A stretch of DNA of 64,000 nt from Bacteroidales bacterium (GCA_017461665.1 JAFTXI010000009.1:16253-80252); one strand, 5' to 3'; shown: positions 44,997 through 53,404, numbered from the stretch's first letter. The notes: generated from the sequence alone by a model not told the origin. Made by a program: numbers and translations.

Positions 44997-45251
44997 CTAT
45001 AATGTAGATTGAGAGAAATCTAATTCGTAAATAATTTTGTCTTCTTTATTTCTCCAAAACTTTCCGATACATATTAATTCTGGAATGTCTTCTGTCCAAA
45101 AACTTATTTCAACACAAGATAATGTAGATTTTTGAATTTCATCTTTCTTTTCTTCTGATTTTTTATAACAAAGAGATTTTAAATACTCAAAATCATCTGA
45201 CACATTTCCGCATTTTACAGATAACGACTGTTTGTTTTCATTTTTACTCAT
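44997..45251 (-). CDS. Small hypothetical protein, Lys/Glu/Ser-rich
   Basis: An 84-residue protein (MSKNENKQSLSVKCGNVSDD...) with two Cys in the first half and a strand-rich end (ELICIGKFWRNKEDKIIYEL). No signal or TM. Not recognised. It starts 11 nt downstream of the secreted-protein gene, so it is in that transcript behind the structured RNA element. Confidence 0.5.
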   Translation of the reverse strand: MSKNENKQSLSVKCGNVSDDFEYLKSLCYKKSEEKKDEIQKSTLSCVEISFWTEDIPELICIGKFWRNKEDKIIYELDFSQSTL

Positions 45252-45262
45252 AACTATATATT

Positions 45263-45958
45263 TTATAAATCTTCTCCATTTGCTTGATTATAAACATTGT
45301 CATAATACATCGCAATATAATATTTACCGTAAGTTTCCGATATAATAAACCAAACCGTTTTTTTTGTACACTCATCAAGTAAATCTAACATATATGTGAA
45401 TGTTATTTGTGAAATATCCTCTTCTATTTCCTCTGTTGGATTTTCCAATTCTTCTTCTGTATATTTTTCTAACAATTTTGATTTATATTCATTAACAATT
45501 TTTACAGAATCCACAACACCATCAGCCAGTGATTGATAAAATACAGCCTGATATCTCTTATTATTAACTAACATCTCATAAGAAATGTCTTCATCATAAG
45601 GAATTGTTTGCTCCTCATCTCTCGGTATATATTTGGGATTGTTTTCAAATTGACTGCAAAGTTTGTTAAATCTTATTTTTATTGAAGTTTCATCAACAGG
45701 TGTCTGATCGGCAAGCATTATACGATACACTTTATTATTGTTAGTAACAACATAAACCGTTACATCAGTACCATTAAACTCGCCTTCTAAAATTTCTCTG
45801 TCATAAGATGAACTGACAAAACCTTTCGCTTTAAGTTTATCAATCACATCATGTTTGTATCCATCAACAGGAATACCTAAAAATTGCGTAACATCTTTCT
45901 GTGCAAACAATACTATTGAGCAGAATAGCACAATAATGGTTAATAAAATTTTCTTCAT
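45263..45958 (-). CDS. Small secreted protein, paralogue of 51444-52016
   Basis: A 231-residue exported protein: signal ILLTIIVLFCSIVLFAQ, then QFLGIPVDGYKHDVIDKLKA KGF, EILEGEFNGTDVTVYVVTNN and KVYRIMLADQTPVDE. The pattern F-x-GIP-hydrophobic-x-G, followed by ILEG-x-F and V-x-Y/V-Y-x-I, also occurs in the protein at 51.4-52.0 kb, so they are paralogues of a common Bacteroidales small secreted family. No catalytic motif. It sits 45 nt behind RNA element A. Confidence 0.7.
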   Translation of the reverse strand: MKKILLTIIVLFCSIVLFAQKDVTQFLGIPVDGYKHDVIDKLKAKGFVSSSYDREILEGEFNGTDVTVYVVTNNNKVYRIMLADQTPVDETSIKIRFNKLCSQFENNPKYIPRDEEQTIPYDEDISYEMLVNNKRYQAVFYQSLADGVVDSVKIVNEYKSKLLEKYTEEELENPTEEIEEDISQITFTYMLDLLDECTKKTVWFIISETYGKYYIAMYYDNVYNQANGEDL

Positions 45959-46002
45959 TTGATTGATTTATGTTTCCTTCAGTTCCTCAAGGAATTAAAC
46001 CT

Positions 46003-46230
46003 AAAAAAGAAACGTGGAACTGTATGTTTACATCTCTATGTGAAGGTGCTAGGAAAAACCTTTGTGTACTGATGTATTTATAACAGCACCACGCTATAAG
46101 CATGGAGACAATTATATCACCTCTTGTACACTGTGTTTAAGTTTCCTAGGCTTTTCACATACAAGAAGAAGACATAACGCTTCTTATTTATTTCAATATG
46201 TAGCGGAAAGAGTTGCCTCAATCCGTTTGC
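46003..46230 (-). ncRNA. Structured leader/small RNA element, copy A
   Basis: Read on the minus strand: TACATTTG box (46230-46237); hairpin CGGATTGAGGCAACTCTTTCCG-like (20-nt stem-loop); hairpin AAGAAG-CGTTATGT-CTTCTT; then a long hairpin with arms TATGTGAA/TTCACATA, CTAGGAAA/TTTCCTAG and GTGTAC/GTACAC; apex CCATGC-TTATA-GCGTGG (46089-46105). It ends CACGTTTCTTTTTT with the U-tract at 46003-46008. Gene 45958 starts 45 nt downstream. Same plan as copies B and C, with different arm sequences, i.e. structure rather than sequence is kept. Confidence 0.62.
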
Positions 46231-46303
46231 AAATGTAGAGAAAAATTTGAAATAATATGTATTTCCCTAAAATTATTTTAGATTCATGAAAAGGCATTTG
46301 TAA

Positions 46304-46343
46304 TCTTTTAACATAACCTTTACTTCATTTCTTTGTTTGATGT
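46304..46343 (+). promoter_or_regulatory. Upstream element of MFP gene (copy of 43028-43068)
   Basis: TTTTAACATAACCTTTACTT followed by TTTGTTTGATGT, then AAATAAGTCAACGA; near-identical to the element upstream of the OMF gene 3.3 kb away. Confidence 0.6.
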
Positions 46344-46394
46344 TAAAATAAGTCAACGAACACGGATAATTATTGACATTAAAAATCATAATAT

Positions 46395-47519
46395 ATGAAA
46401 GCAATAAAATTTATATCATTAACAATCACGGCATTAGTCATTATGACTTTTTTTAGTTGTGATAGCAAAAGCAAAGGCAAACAAAACACGGCGTCTATTC
46501 CGAAAGTCAGCGTCGCAAAGCCATACGTCATGCCGATTGTCTTACACCGCGATTATCCCGGTTATCTTCAAGCCAACGGTATCATTCAAGTCGTGGGCAG
46601 AGTGAGCGGTTATGTCACAAAGCAGAATTTCAGTTCGGGGCAGTACGTCAATGCCGGCGATCTGCTTTATATCATCGACCCTGTCGTCTATGAAAACGAA
46701 GTCAGTCAAGCGAAAGCGAATCTGAAATCGGCGGAAGCCACTTTAGATTATTACGAAAACAATTACAATAGAATGTTGGAAGCATCTAAAAGCGACGCTA
46801 TCAGTCAGATAGACTTGATACAAGCGGAGACTAACGTACGTACTGCACAAGCCAATGTCGAGAGTGCTAAAGCAGCGTTGAAGACTGCCGAAAAGACATT
46901 AAGTTATTGTTACATAAAGGCTCCTATCTCAGGTAACGTATCCACGAGTGGTGCCAGCGAAGGCGAATACGTCAACGGTTCCGCAAGTCCGGTGCCATTA
47001 ACCATGATTTACAACAACGATCCGATGTTCGCTTATTTTAACATAGAAGACAATCAATATCTTACAATAAAAGCTTCGTCAAAGAATTGGGATTCTTCCT
47101 TACCGAAAAAAGTATATATCAATATGAAAGAAGGGAAATATCCTCCCATCGAGGCTACACCTAATTATATATCGCCGTTCATCAATCTAAAGACTGGAAC
47201 ACTGACTTTGCGTGCTGTCTTTGAAAACTCAAAATACGACTTGAAAAGTGGAATGTACTGTACCGTCTCACTGCCTTACGGAGAAGATGACGCTGCCATT
47301 TTAATTCCAGATGCCTCGACTGGAACCGATCAATTAGGAAGATATATTTATGTTGTGAATAACGATAACACTGTATCGTACAGACATATAGAAGTCGGCG
47401 AGATTATCAACGACAGCCTCATCCACGTCACCTCGGGATTATCGCCGGACGAGAGATTTGTTACAAAAGCCTTGTTGAAAGTCAGGGCCGGAATGAAAGT
47501 CGAACCTATAAATAATTGA
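46395..47519 (+). CDS. RND efflux periplasmic adaptor (MFP, AcrA/MexA type)
   Basis: A 374-residue lipoprotein adaptor: signal ISLTITALVIMTFFSC with lipid-acceptor Cys at about 22. VSGYVTKQNFSSGQYVNAGD is the lipoyl motif, followed by a coiled-coil hairpin (YENEVSQAKANLKSAEATLD to KAALKTAEKTLSYCYIKAPI), a beta-barrel and a membrane-proximal domain. It links the inner-membrane pump (4 nt downstream) to the outer-membrane factor. Confidence 0.93.
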   Translation: MKAIKFISLTITALVIMTFFSCDSKSKGKQNTASIPKVSVAKPYVMPIVLHRDYPGYLQANGIIQVVGRVSGYVTKQNFSSGQYVNAGDLLYIIDPVVYENEVSQAKANLKSAEATLDYYENNYNRMLEASKSDAISQIDLIQAETNVRTAQANVESAKAALKTAEKTLSYCYIKAPISGNVSTSGASEGEYVNGSASPVPLTMIYNNDPMFAYFNIEDNQYLTIKASSKNWDSSLPKKVYINMKEGKYPPIEATPNYISPFINLKTGTLTLRAVFENSKYDLKSGMYCTVSLPYGEDDAAILIPDASTGTDQLGRYIYVVNNDNTVSYRHIEVGEIINDSLIHVTSGLSPDERFVTKALLKVRAGMKVEPINN

Positions 47520-47523
47520 CGCT

Positions 47524-50500
47524 ATGTTTTCAAAATTCTTTATCGACAGACCTATATTTTCCTCTGTCATCTCAATCGTCATTGTGATAGCAGGATTGGT
47601 GACATTAAGGACGCTTCCTATTGCTCAATATCCCGACATCACACCTCCAACTGTCATGGTATCAGCATATTATCCTGGTGCAAGCGCTGAGACAGTGGCA
47701 CAGACCGTCGGCGTTCCTATCGAGCAACAAGTGAACGGAGTGGAGAACATGATGTATATGAGTTCATCATCATCGAGCGACGGAAAATATTCATTGACAG
47801 TGACTTTTGAACTTGGCACCGACATAGACGACGCTGCTATCATGGTGCAAAACAGAGTCAATCTCGCAGAAGCCAATCTGCCTTCTTCAGTGAAACAACA
47901 AGGCGTAAGCGTGTTGAAGAGAAGTCCTAACCAGCTAATGTTCATCGTCTTAGATAGCGACAAACCTGAATACGATGGATTATTTCTCGCCAACTATGCC
48001 AACATTAATATTGTAAATGAGTTAGCTCGATTAAAAGGCGTTGGCGACGTTCATATCTTCGGAGCTTCCGATTACGCCATGCGTGTGTGGTTAGATCCAG
48101 AGATTATGAGAATCAGAGACATAACACCAGACGAAGTCCTTACAATGATAAAAGCGCAGAATATGGAAGTATCTGCCGGTTCCGTCGGCGCTCCTCCTAC
48201 CTCAGGCGATATGGCGTTCCAATACAGCATCAGCACCAAGGGACGACTCATCGACGTGGAAGAATTCGGCAATATCATCATTCGCTCAACAGACGACGGT
48301 AAGTACCTACGACTTAAAGACATAGCGAGAATAGAGTTAGGCTCGCAATCTTATTCCGTCACCACGACGATGAAAGGCGAAGAAATCGCTGCGATAGGAA
48401 TAAACCAGATGCCTGGATCAAACGCTTTGGACGTCGCTAAAGAGGTGAAAGCCAAGGTAGAAGAACTACAACATTTTCTTCCAGAAGGTATCAATATGAA
48501 CGTCGTGATGGATAATACAAAATACGTCACAGCTTCCATCGACGAGGTTTTGGTGACAATAGCAGAAACGACATTACTCGTCATCTTGGTGATGTTCTTA
48601 TTTTTACAAAACATAAGAGCCGTCATCATCCCGGCACTCACAATTCCAATATCCTTGTTAGGAACTTTAGCTATTATGAGATTGCTTGGATTTTCTATTA
48701 ACTTATTGACATTATTCGGGTTAGTATTGGCAATCGCAATCGTCGTCGATGATGCCATCGTGGTGGTGGAAAATTCTTCGCGTTTGATACAATCGAAATT
48801 ACGCCGTAGGGACGTATCGCATACGTCCAAGGTATCGCATACGTCAAAATCAGAAATCGCGATACGAAGAGAAGCAGTGACTGATGCAATGCGTGAAATA
48901 GAAGGTCCAATCATCAGCATCGTATTGGTTCTGCTCGCAGTGTTCATTCCAACAGCTTTCATCGGAGGAATTACGGGCGAACTCTACAAACAATTCGCGC
49001 TCACCATCGCAACAGCAACTATCATATCTGGATTTATCTCCTTGATTTTCACACCTGCAATGTGTGTATTATTTTTAAAAGAAGAGAAATGGAACTTCAA
49101 ATGGTTCAATAATTTTTACGACAAGACATTAGGACTTTATGTCAGAATTGTTAAAACTTTTTTGAGAAAACCAGTAATTGCCTTAGGAACTTTTGTTATC
49201 ATTTCTGCATTGACCACATTCATTTTCATAAAGTTACCTAACGAATTTCTTCCAGAAGAAGATTTAGGATATTTCATGATAACTATTCAACTTCCCAATT
49301 CGGCGAGTTTGGATAGGACAGAGAAAGTCACTGCCGAGCTATCGAAGATGTTAGACAAATATCCTGAGATTGATACTTATTTGGTTATCAATGGATTTTC
49401 TTTCATAAAAGGAGGTAACAGCTCTAACGAGGCGAGTATGTTTGTGATGTTGAAAGATTGGGACGAGCGTAAAGGCAAGAATGAAAACGCGATGGCATTG
49501 ATAGAGAGAATCAACAAGGAAGCCACTGACATTCAAGAGGCTAATATCTTCGCCCTAAATCCGCCTTCAATTCCAGGATTAGGAGCTGCCGGTGGATTGG
49601 CTTTCGTACTTGAAGATCGTAACAACTTAGGAACTACAGAGTTAGAAAACGCCGTCGCTACTATCATGGAGAACTATCATCAGGAACCGGCTTTGATGTA
49701 TCTTCAAAGTCAGTTTCAAGGCAACAGTCCTCAATATTTCATCAACATCAACCGCGACAAAATCGGCATGATGGGATTGCAGCTAAATCAAGTCTTCGAC
49801 GCGTTATCTTCCTACATGGGTTCTACTTTTGCCAACGACTTCGTGAAATTCAACAACATATATCAGGTTATCATTCAGGCTAATCCTAACAACAGAAACG
49901 TCATCAGCGACATTTTGAAGTTAAGCGTCGAAAATTCCTCGGGCGAGATGGTTCCTTTCTCGGCATTTTGCAGCATCGACGAGATGATGGGACAGACGCA
50001 AATAAATCGTTACAACCTCTACCCTGCCGCAAACATCACTGCTATCGCCGCCGATGGTTACAGCAGCTCTGAGGCGATGGCGGCGCTCGAGAATCTCACC
50101 GAAGATTTATTAGGTAACAACTTCGGCTACGAATGGACATCTGTCGCTTATCAAGAAAAAATATCAAATGAGAGCGTCTCAATGATTTTCATTCTTGCGA
50201 TAGTATTGGTAATCTTAGTCTTGGCAGCGATGTACGAGAGTTGGGCCAATCCTTTTGCTGTAATTTTAAGCGTTCCTTTAGCACTGATGGGAGTTGTTTT
50301 CGGTTGCATCGTGATGTCGTTGCCGATAAGTATTTACTCTCAGATTGGAATTATTTTATTGATTGCCTTATCGGCGAAGAACGCCATCTTGATTGTCGAG
50401 TTTGCCGTTGACTATAGGAAGTCCGGTATGACGATAGGACAGGCAGCCTTACAGGCCGGACGTGTCAGGTTACGACCTATTTTGATAACCTCCTTGACTT

Positions 50501-50673
50501 TTGTGCTCGGCGTGTTGCCGCTGATGTTTGCGAGCGGTGCGGGCGCCGAAGCGCGAGTCGCTCTTGGCACAGCAGTGGTCTTCGGAATGTTCACAAACAC
50601 GATATTTGGAACCTTATTCGTCCCTAATTTCTTCAGAATAACGGAAGGGTTGCAAGAAAGAATTAGGAATTAG
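47524..50673 (+). CDS. RND multidrug efflux pump (AcrB/HAE1 family)
   Basis: A 1049-residue inner-membrane proton-driven pump. It begins MFSKFFIDRPIFSSVISIVI, has the porter-domain VQNRVNLAEANLPSSVKQQG, the TM4 proton relay VVDDAIVVVEN (Asp-Asp), PTAFIGGITGELYKQFALTI, the repeated second half, and EARVALGTAVVFGMFTNTIF near the end. Full length. In the cytoplasmic loop after TM4, residues about 427-442 (RRRDVSHTSKVSHTSK) come from an in-frame palindromic repeat. Operon with the MFP (4 nt). Confidence 0.95.
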   Translation: MFSKFFIDRPIFSSVISIVIVIAGLVTLRTLPIAQYPDITPPTVMVSAYYPGASAETVAQTVGVPIEQQVNGVENMMYMSSSSSSDGKYSLTVTFELGTDIDDAAIMVQNRVNLAEANLPSSVKQQGVSVLKRSPNQLMFIVLDSDKPEYDGLFLANYANINIVNELARLKGVGDVHIFGASDYAMRVWLDPEIMRIRDITPDEVLTMIKAQNMEVSAGSVGAPPTSGDMAFQYSISTKGRLIDVEEFGNIIIRSTDDGKYLRLKDIARIELGSQSYSVTTTMKGEEIAAIGINQMPGSNALDVAKEVKAKVEELQHFLPEGINMNVVMDNTKYVTASIDEVLVTIAETTLLVILVMFLFLQNIRAVIIPALTIPISLLGTLAIMRLLGFSINLLTLFGLVLAIAIVVDDAIVVVENSSRLIQSKLRRRDVSHTSKVSHTSKSEIAIRREAVTDAMREIEGPIISIVLVLLAVFIPTAFIGGITGELYKQFALTIATATIISGFISLIFTPAMCVLFLKEEKWNFKWFNNFYDKTLGLYVRIVKTFLRKPVIALGTFVIISALTTFIFIKLPNEFLPEEDLGYFMITIQLPNSASLDRTEKVTAELSKMLDKYPEIDTYLVINGFSFIKGGNSSNEASMFVMLKDWDERKGKNENAMALIERINKEATDIQEANIFALNPPSIPGLGAAGGLAFVLEDRNNLGTTELENAVATIMENYHQEPALMYLQSQFQGNSPQYFININRDKIGMMGLQLNQVFDALSSYMGSTFANDFVKFNNIYQVIIQANPNNRNVISDILKLSVENSSGEMVPFSAFCSIDEMMGQTQINRYNLYPAANITAIAADGYSSSEAMAALENLTEDLLGNNFGYEWTSVAYQEKISNESVSMIFILAIVLVILVLAAMYESWANPFAVILSVPLALMGVVFGCIVMSLPISIYSQIGIILLIALSAKNAILIVEFAVDYRKSGMTIGQAALQAGRVRLRPILITSLTFVLGVLPLMFASGAGAEARVALGTAVVFGMFTNTIFGTLFVPNFFRITEGLQERIRN
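48803..48847 (+). repeat. Palindromic repeat inserted in frame in the RND pump gene
   Basis: GGACGTATCGCATACGTCC (48810-48828) followed by GTATCGCATACGTC (48832-48845). The same palindrome lies at 17491-17508 and (reverse) 61002-61020, both intergenic. Confidence 0.9.
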
Positions 50674-50742
50674 GAGTTAGGAATTAGGAATTAGGAATTG
50701 ATTTCTAACTCTCGCAAAGACGCAGAATATCGCAGAGTAAAG

Positions 50743-50776
50743 AAAAGCACTCGAGTTCACAGCTGAGTGCTTTTTT
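50743..50776. terminator. Bidirectional terminator AAAAGCACTC/GAGTGCTTTT
   Basis: AAAAGCACTC (50743-50752) pairs with GAGTGCTTTT; A-run on one side and T-run on the other, between convergent RND pump and secreted-protein genes. It is the hairpin end of the repeat at 52361, 53261 and 63749. Confidence 0.8.
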
Positions 50777-50858
50777 AATCAATGTATAGCTAATTGCAAT
50801 CTCATTTTACAGAACTTAGAAACTTTATAACAATCAAAAGTACAAATTATAGAAATTC

Positions 50859-51419
50859 TCATTGAACCTTCTCCGCAATCATAACTTTTGCATTTTGCAT
50901 TATTTTCGCCAATGATGACAAAGATTCTAAATCAAAAAATTCAACCGAACGATTGGTATAGTTTTTTGTGTATAAATACGCTGTCCATGAAGATTTATTT
51001 TCCGAATAATAGGCTCCAACCTCTATATTATCTCTTGTTCGGTACTCCGTTTCAGTATACACTGTGGGTGTGATTGTCAATATATTTTCACATATAAAAT
51101 TAATAGAATTCAAACAATCATCTATTTCATCATAATCAAGAGTTCCAACATACGTTTCTGAAGACGAATAACCTTGATATTTTGTTTCGAGACGCAAACA
51201 ACCTAACCTTTCATTACTTAGCAAATTTGTAATTATCAACACTTGACATTCAACGCCCTTTACTTTACCTAAATCATAAAATTCTTTTTTAATCAAAGAA
51301 CTACCTTGTGACATAAACTCTAGTGTTTTACTTTCTGATTTATCATCAACAGATTTTTCTTGAGCCATACCAGTAATTGAAATAATAACTGATAAAATAA
51401 CAAATAAATAATTTTTCAT
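50859..51419 (-). CDS. Small secreted protein of unknown function
   Basis: A 186-residue exported protein: signal LFVILSVIISITGMAQ, then a mixed domain (KGVECQVLIITNLLSNERLG, YVGTLDYDEIDDCLNSINFI, SSWTAYLYTKN). No known motif. It lies 24 nt after its upstream secreted-protein gene, so it is second in a transcript led by RNA element B. Confidence 0.6.
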   Translation of the reverse strand: MKNYLFVILSVIISITGMAQEKSVDDKSESKTLEFMSQGSSLIKKEFYDLGKVKGVECQVLIITNLLSNERLGCLRLETKYQGYSSSETYVGTLDYDEIDDCLNSINFICENILTITPTVYTETEYRTRDNIEVGAYYSENKSSWTAYLYTKNYTNRSVEFFDLESLSSLAKIMQNAKVMIAEKVQ

Positions 51420-51443
51420 ATTCACATTATTTTGAATTAATAA

Positions 51444-52016
51444 TTATAAATCATCGTAAGAATTTTGATTTTCCTCTTGTTCATTCAACGCATCACCAAT
51501 AGCATCTACATAATAAAGCCTCACACATGGACTATTCATTATCAGAAGCATAATTTTACCCTCACTCAATTGAAAATTACTCGAATGAAGTGACTGACCT
51601 AACCTTATTGCCTGCAGTTCATATCCATCACCTTCATAATATGGATCCAAAAAGCCTTCCGTTACATCAGGTTTAATATTATACTTGGTTCTAATTTGTT
51701 CTTTTAATTTTTTATAATCAGATTTTAATGTCCACCAACTATCTTTAGAATCAAATTTAACTAATATCTGATAAACAATTTTAGTTTTAGGTGTTCTCCA
51801 GACATATAATTTACAACTTTCATTTGCGAACTTTCCTTCCAATATTGCAGCATCTTCTTCAATTTCTATTAACTCATAACCTTGTACTTTAAGTTTATCA
51901 ATCATGCTATCAATACTTCCGGTGATAGGAATACCTTTAAACTCTAAATGAGATTCGGTCTGTGCATTCACGCCTATAGAAAATAGGACAAATAGAATTA
52001 AAACTAACTTTTTCAT
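51444..52016 (-). CDS. Small secreted protein, paralogue of 45263-45958
   Basis: A 190-residue exported protein (start at 52016, signal KKLVLILFVLFSIGVNAQ). EFKGIPITGSIDSMIDKLKV, AAILEGKFANESCKLYVWRT and KIVYQILVKFDSKDSWW match the paralogue behind element A. The longer frame from 52040 puts charged residues before the signal and is less likely. Function unknown. The start is 67 nt after the U-tract of RNA element B. Confidence 0.7.
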   Translation of the reverse strand: MKKLVLILFVLFSIGVNAQTESHLEFKGIPITGSIDSMIDKLKVQGYELIEIEEDAAILEGKFANESCKLYVWRTPKTKIVYQILVKFDSKDSWWTLKSDYKKLKEQIRTKYNIKPDVTEGFLDPYYEGDGYELQAIRLGQSLHSSNFQLSEGKIMLLIMNSPCVRLYYVDAIGDALNEQEENQNSYDDL

Positions 52017-52082
52017 AATTTTCTTTTTTAAGTTATACATTATGTTAATAAATCATTTTTCATTTTCATCACGCATAACTTG

Positions 52083-52312
52083 AAAAAAGAAAGCGTGAGT
52101 TGGTCATCACGCCTGAAAGGTACTACCACATACCAGCACACAAGACAACACAACGCCACGCTATGCGCAGGCGTAAATGTCTATTATCCTTGTGTGCTTT
52201 TTGAAAGTGGTAGTTTCTTCAAGCAAGAACAATAGCAAACGCTATTTATACACGATTCGGTAACAGACTACTTCGCTCAATTAGTCTTTCGTCGGCTACC
52301 GATTATCTTTGC
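52083..52312 (-). ncRNA. Structured leader/small RNA element, copy B
   Basis: Read on the minus strand: TATCTTTG box (52312-52319); hairpin with arms TCGGTA/TACCGA and AGACTA/TAGTCT; hairpin AATAGC-GTTT-GCTATT; long hairpin with ACTACCAC/GTGGTAGT and AGCACACAAG/CTTGTGTGCT; apex ACGCCTGCGCATAGCGTGG (core 52153-52174). It ends with terminator hairpin GCGTGA/TCACGC (52093-52112) and U-tract (52083-52088). Best-preserved copy. Confidence 0.65.
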
Positions 52313-52360
52313 AAAGATAGCAATAATATTGAATAGTAAAATAATCGACAAAACTTTTTA

Positions 52361-52473
52361 TTCTCTTTTGAACAAAAAAAACGCTCTCAATTGTATTATA
52401 TGTGGTTTTGGTTATACATTTCAATTTTCTCAAATGATGAAAAGCACTCGAGTTCACAGCTGAGTGCTTTTTT
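52361..52473. repeat. ~110-bp repeat R1, ends in terminator hairpin
   Basis: CTCTTTTGAACAAA, then TTGTATTATATGTGGTTTTG, GTTATACATTTCAATTTTCT and CAAATGATGAAAAGCACTCG, ending TGAGTGCTTTTTT. Near-identical to R2 and R3; direct orientation with R2, so the DUF2442/DUF4160 pair sits between two direct repeats. Confidence 0.9.
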
Positions 52474-52480
52474 AGTTATA

Positions 52481-52729
52481 TTACATTATATTTCCATTAT
52501 AAAGATCTTCGAGATGAAATTCCATGTCATTTCCCCAAATTATATTGCCGTTTATCAACTTCCCCTTCTTGAAATTTACAACTTTAAGATATTTATTATA
52601 CTGAGGATGAGGATGACTTCTAATAAATTCTCCGACATCAATTATCTTACGAGTAAAGTCATTAAATAAAATATCGACAGTCAAATCGTCATTATAAACA
52701 GCTTCTATAATCTGAATCTGGTTTTCCAT
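52481..52729 (-). CDS. DUF2442 protein
   Basis: An 82-residue protein with the DUF2442 look: IEAVYNDDLTVDILFNDFTR, IIDVGEF, and a strand-rich end (INGNIIWGNDMEFHLEDLYN). The family often follows a DUF4160 gene and is suspected to form a toxin-antitoxin-like pair; no biochemical role is established. Its start overlaps the DUF4160 stop by 1 nt (TAATG). It shares a strong likeness of layout, not of sequence, with the pair at 63 kb. Confidence 0.8.
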   Translation of the reverse strand: MENQIQIIEAVYNDDLTVDILFNDFTRKIIDVGEFIRSHPHPQYNKYLKVVNFKKGKLINGNIIWGNDMEFHLEDLYNGNIM

Positions 52730-53028
52730 TATAGTTTGTCTTTAATATTAGTTTTCTTTATCTTCTTTTTTAAAACAAAAAAATCTATCCATTTATTCAC
52801 AATTTCGGAAGCATACTTCTCAACAAACGATAATGCTATCTTCAAATCATTTTCCGAGAAAGTCTGTGCTTTTGAATTGCGTTGTCTAATTTCCACTATC
52901 TCAGCATTATCAATAATTATTTCAAAAATAACCTCCGCTCCACCTTTCTGCACGTGAACGTGAATTGGTTCGTGTTCATTAGAGTAAAATTTAAACACAA
53001 ACCCAAAATATTCAAATATTGTCGGCAT
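52729..53028 (-). CDS. DUF4160 protein
   Basis: A 99-residue protein: MPTIFEYFGFVFKFYSNEHE, then PIHVHVQKGGAEVIFEI, the DUF4160 signature (short fold with EHxPxHxHV). A basic tail (KKKIKKTNIKDKL) follows. It precedes and overlaps the DUF2442 gene, so they are co-translated. TAATTTTG box at 53054-53061. Confidence 0.85.
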   Translation of the reverse strand: MPTIFEYFGFVFKFYSNEHEPIHVHVQKGGAEVIFEIIIDNAEIVEIRQRNSKAQTFSENDLKIALSFVEKYASEIVNKWIDFFVLKKKIKKTNIKDKL

Positions 53029-53260
53029 AATAAATTTTGTTTAATGGTTTCTACAAAATTACAATTAATATTGTAACAATTAATTATTTCCTAAAAAAAC
53101 ACTGTGCAAATCTATACAAATTAAATCACAATATATCATTCTCGATGTGCATTATTCTCAACATTTATCATATTTAACATTTATTTATCAAGTTTTTAAC
53201 AACTATTCTTAAAATATATTAAGACTTCATAAAAATCGTGTATCTTTTAAAAAAATCATT

Positions 53261-53371
53261 ACTCTTTTGAACAAAGAATATCTCTCAATTGTATTATATT
53301 CGGTTTTGGTTATACATTTCAATTTTCTCAAATGATGAAAAGCACTCGAGTTCCCAGCTGAGTGCTTTTTT
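53261..53371. repeat. ~110-bp repeat R2
   Basis: Same sequence as R1 with few changes (TTGTATTATATTCGGTTTTG; AGTTCCCAGCTGAGTGC). It separates the DUF4160 pair from the McrBC-like operon; the rest of 53029-53404 is AT-rich DNA with the DUF4160 promoter and no gene. Confidence 0.9.
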
Positions 53372-53404
53372 CTCGCAGAGACGCAGAGAATCGCAAAGAG
53401 GAAT

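Noticed and set aside
46003-46230. Type III toxin-antitoxin RNA (repeat RNA plus terminator before toxin)
   Set aside because: The RNA is not a tandem repeat and the genes behind it encode exported proteins, not an endoribonuclease.
48087-48302. Other-frame open reading frames inside the RND pump gene
   Set aside because: Shadows of a long, well-conserved gene in another frame.
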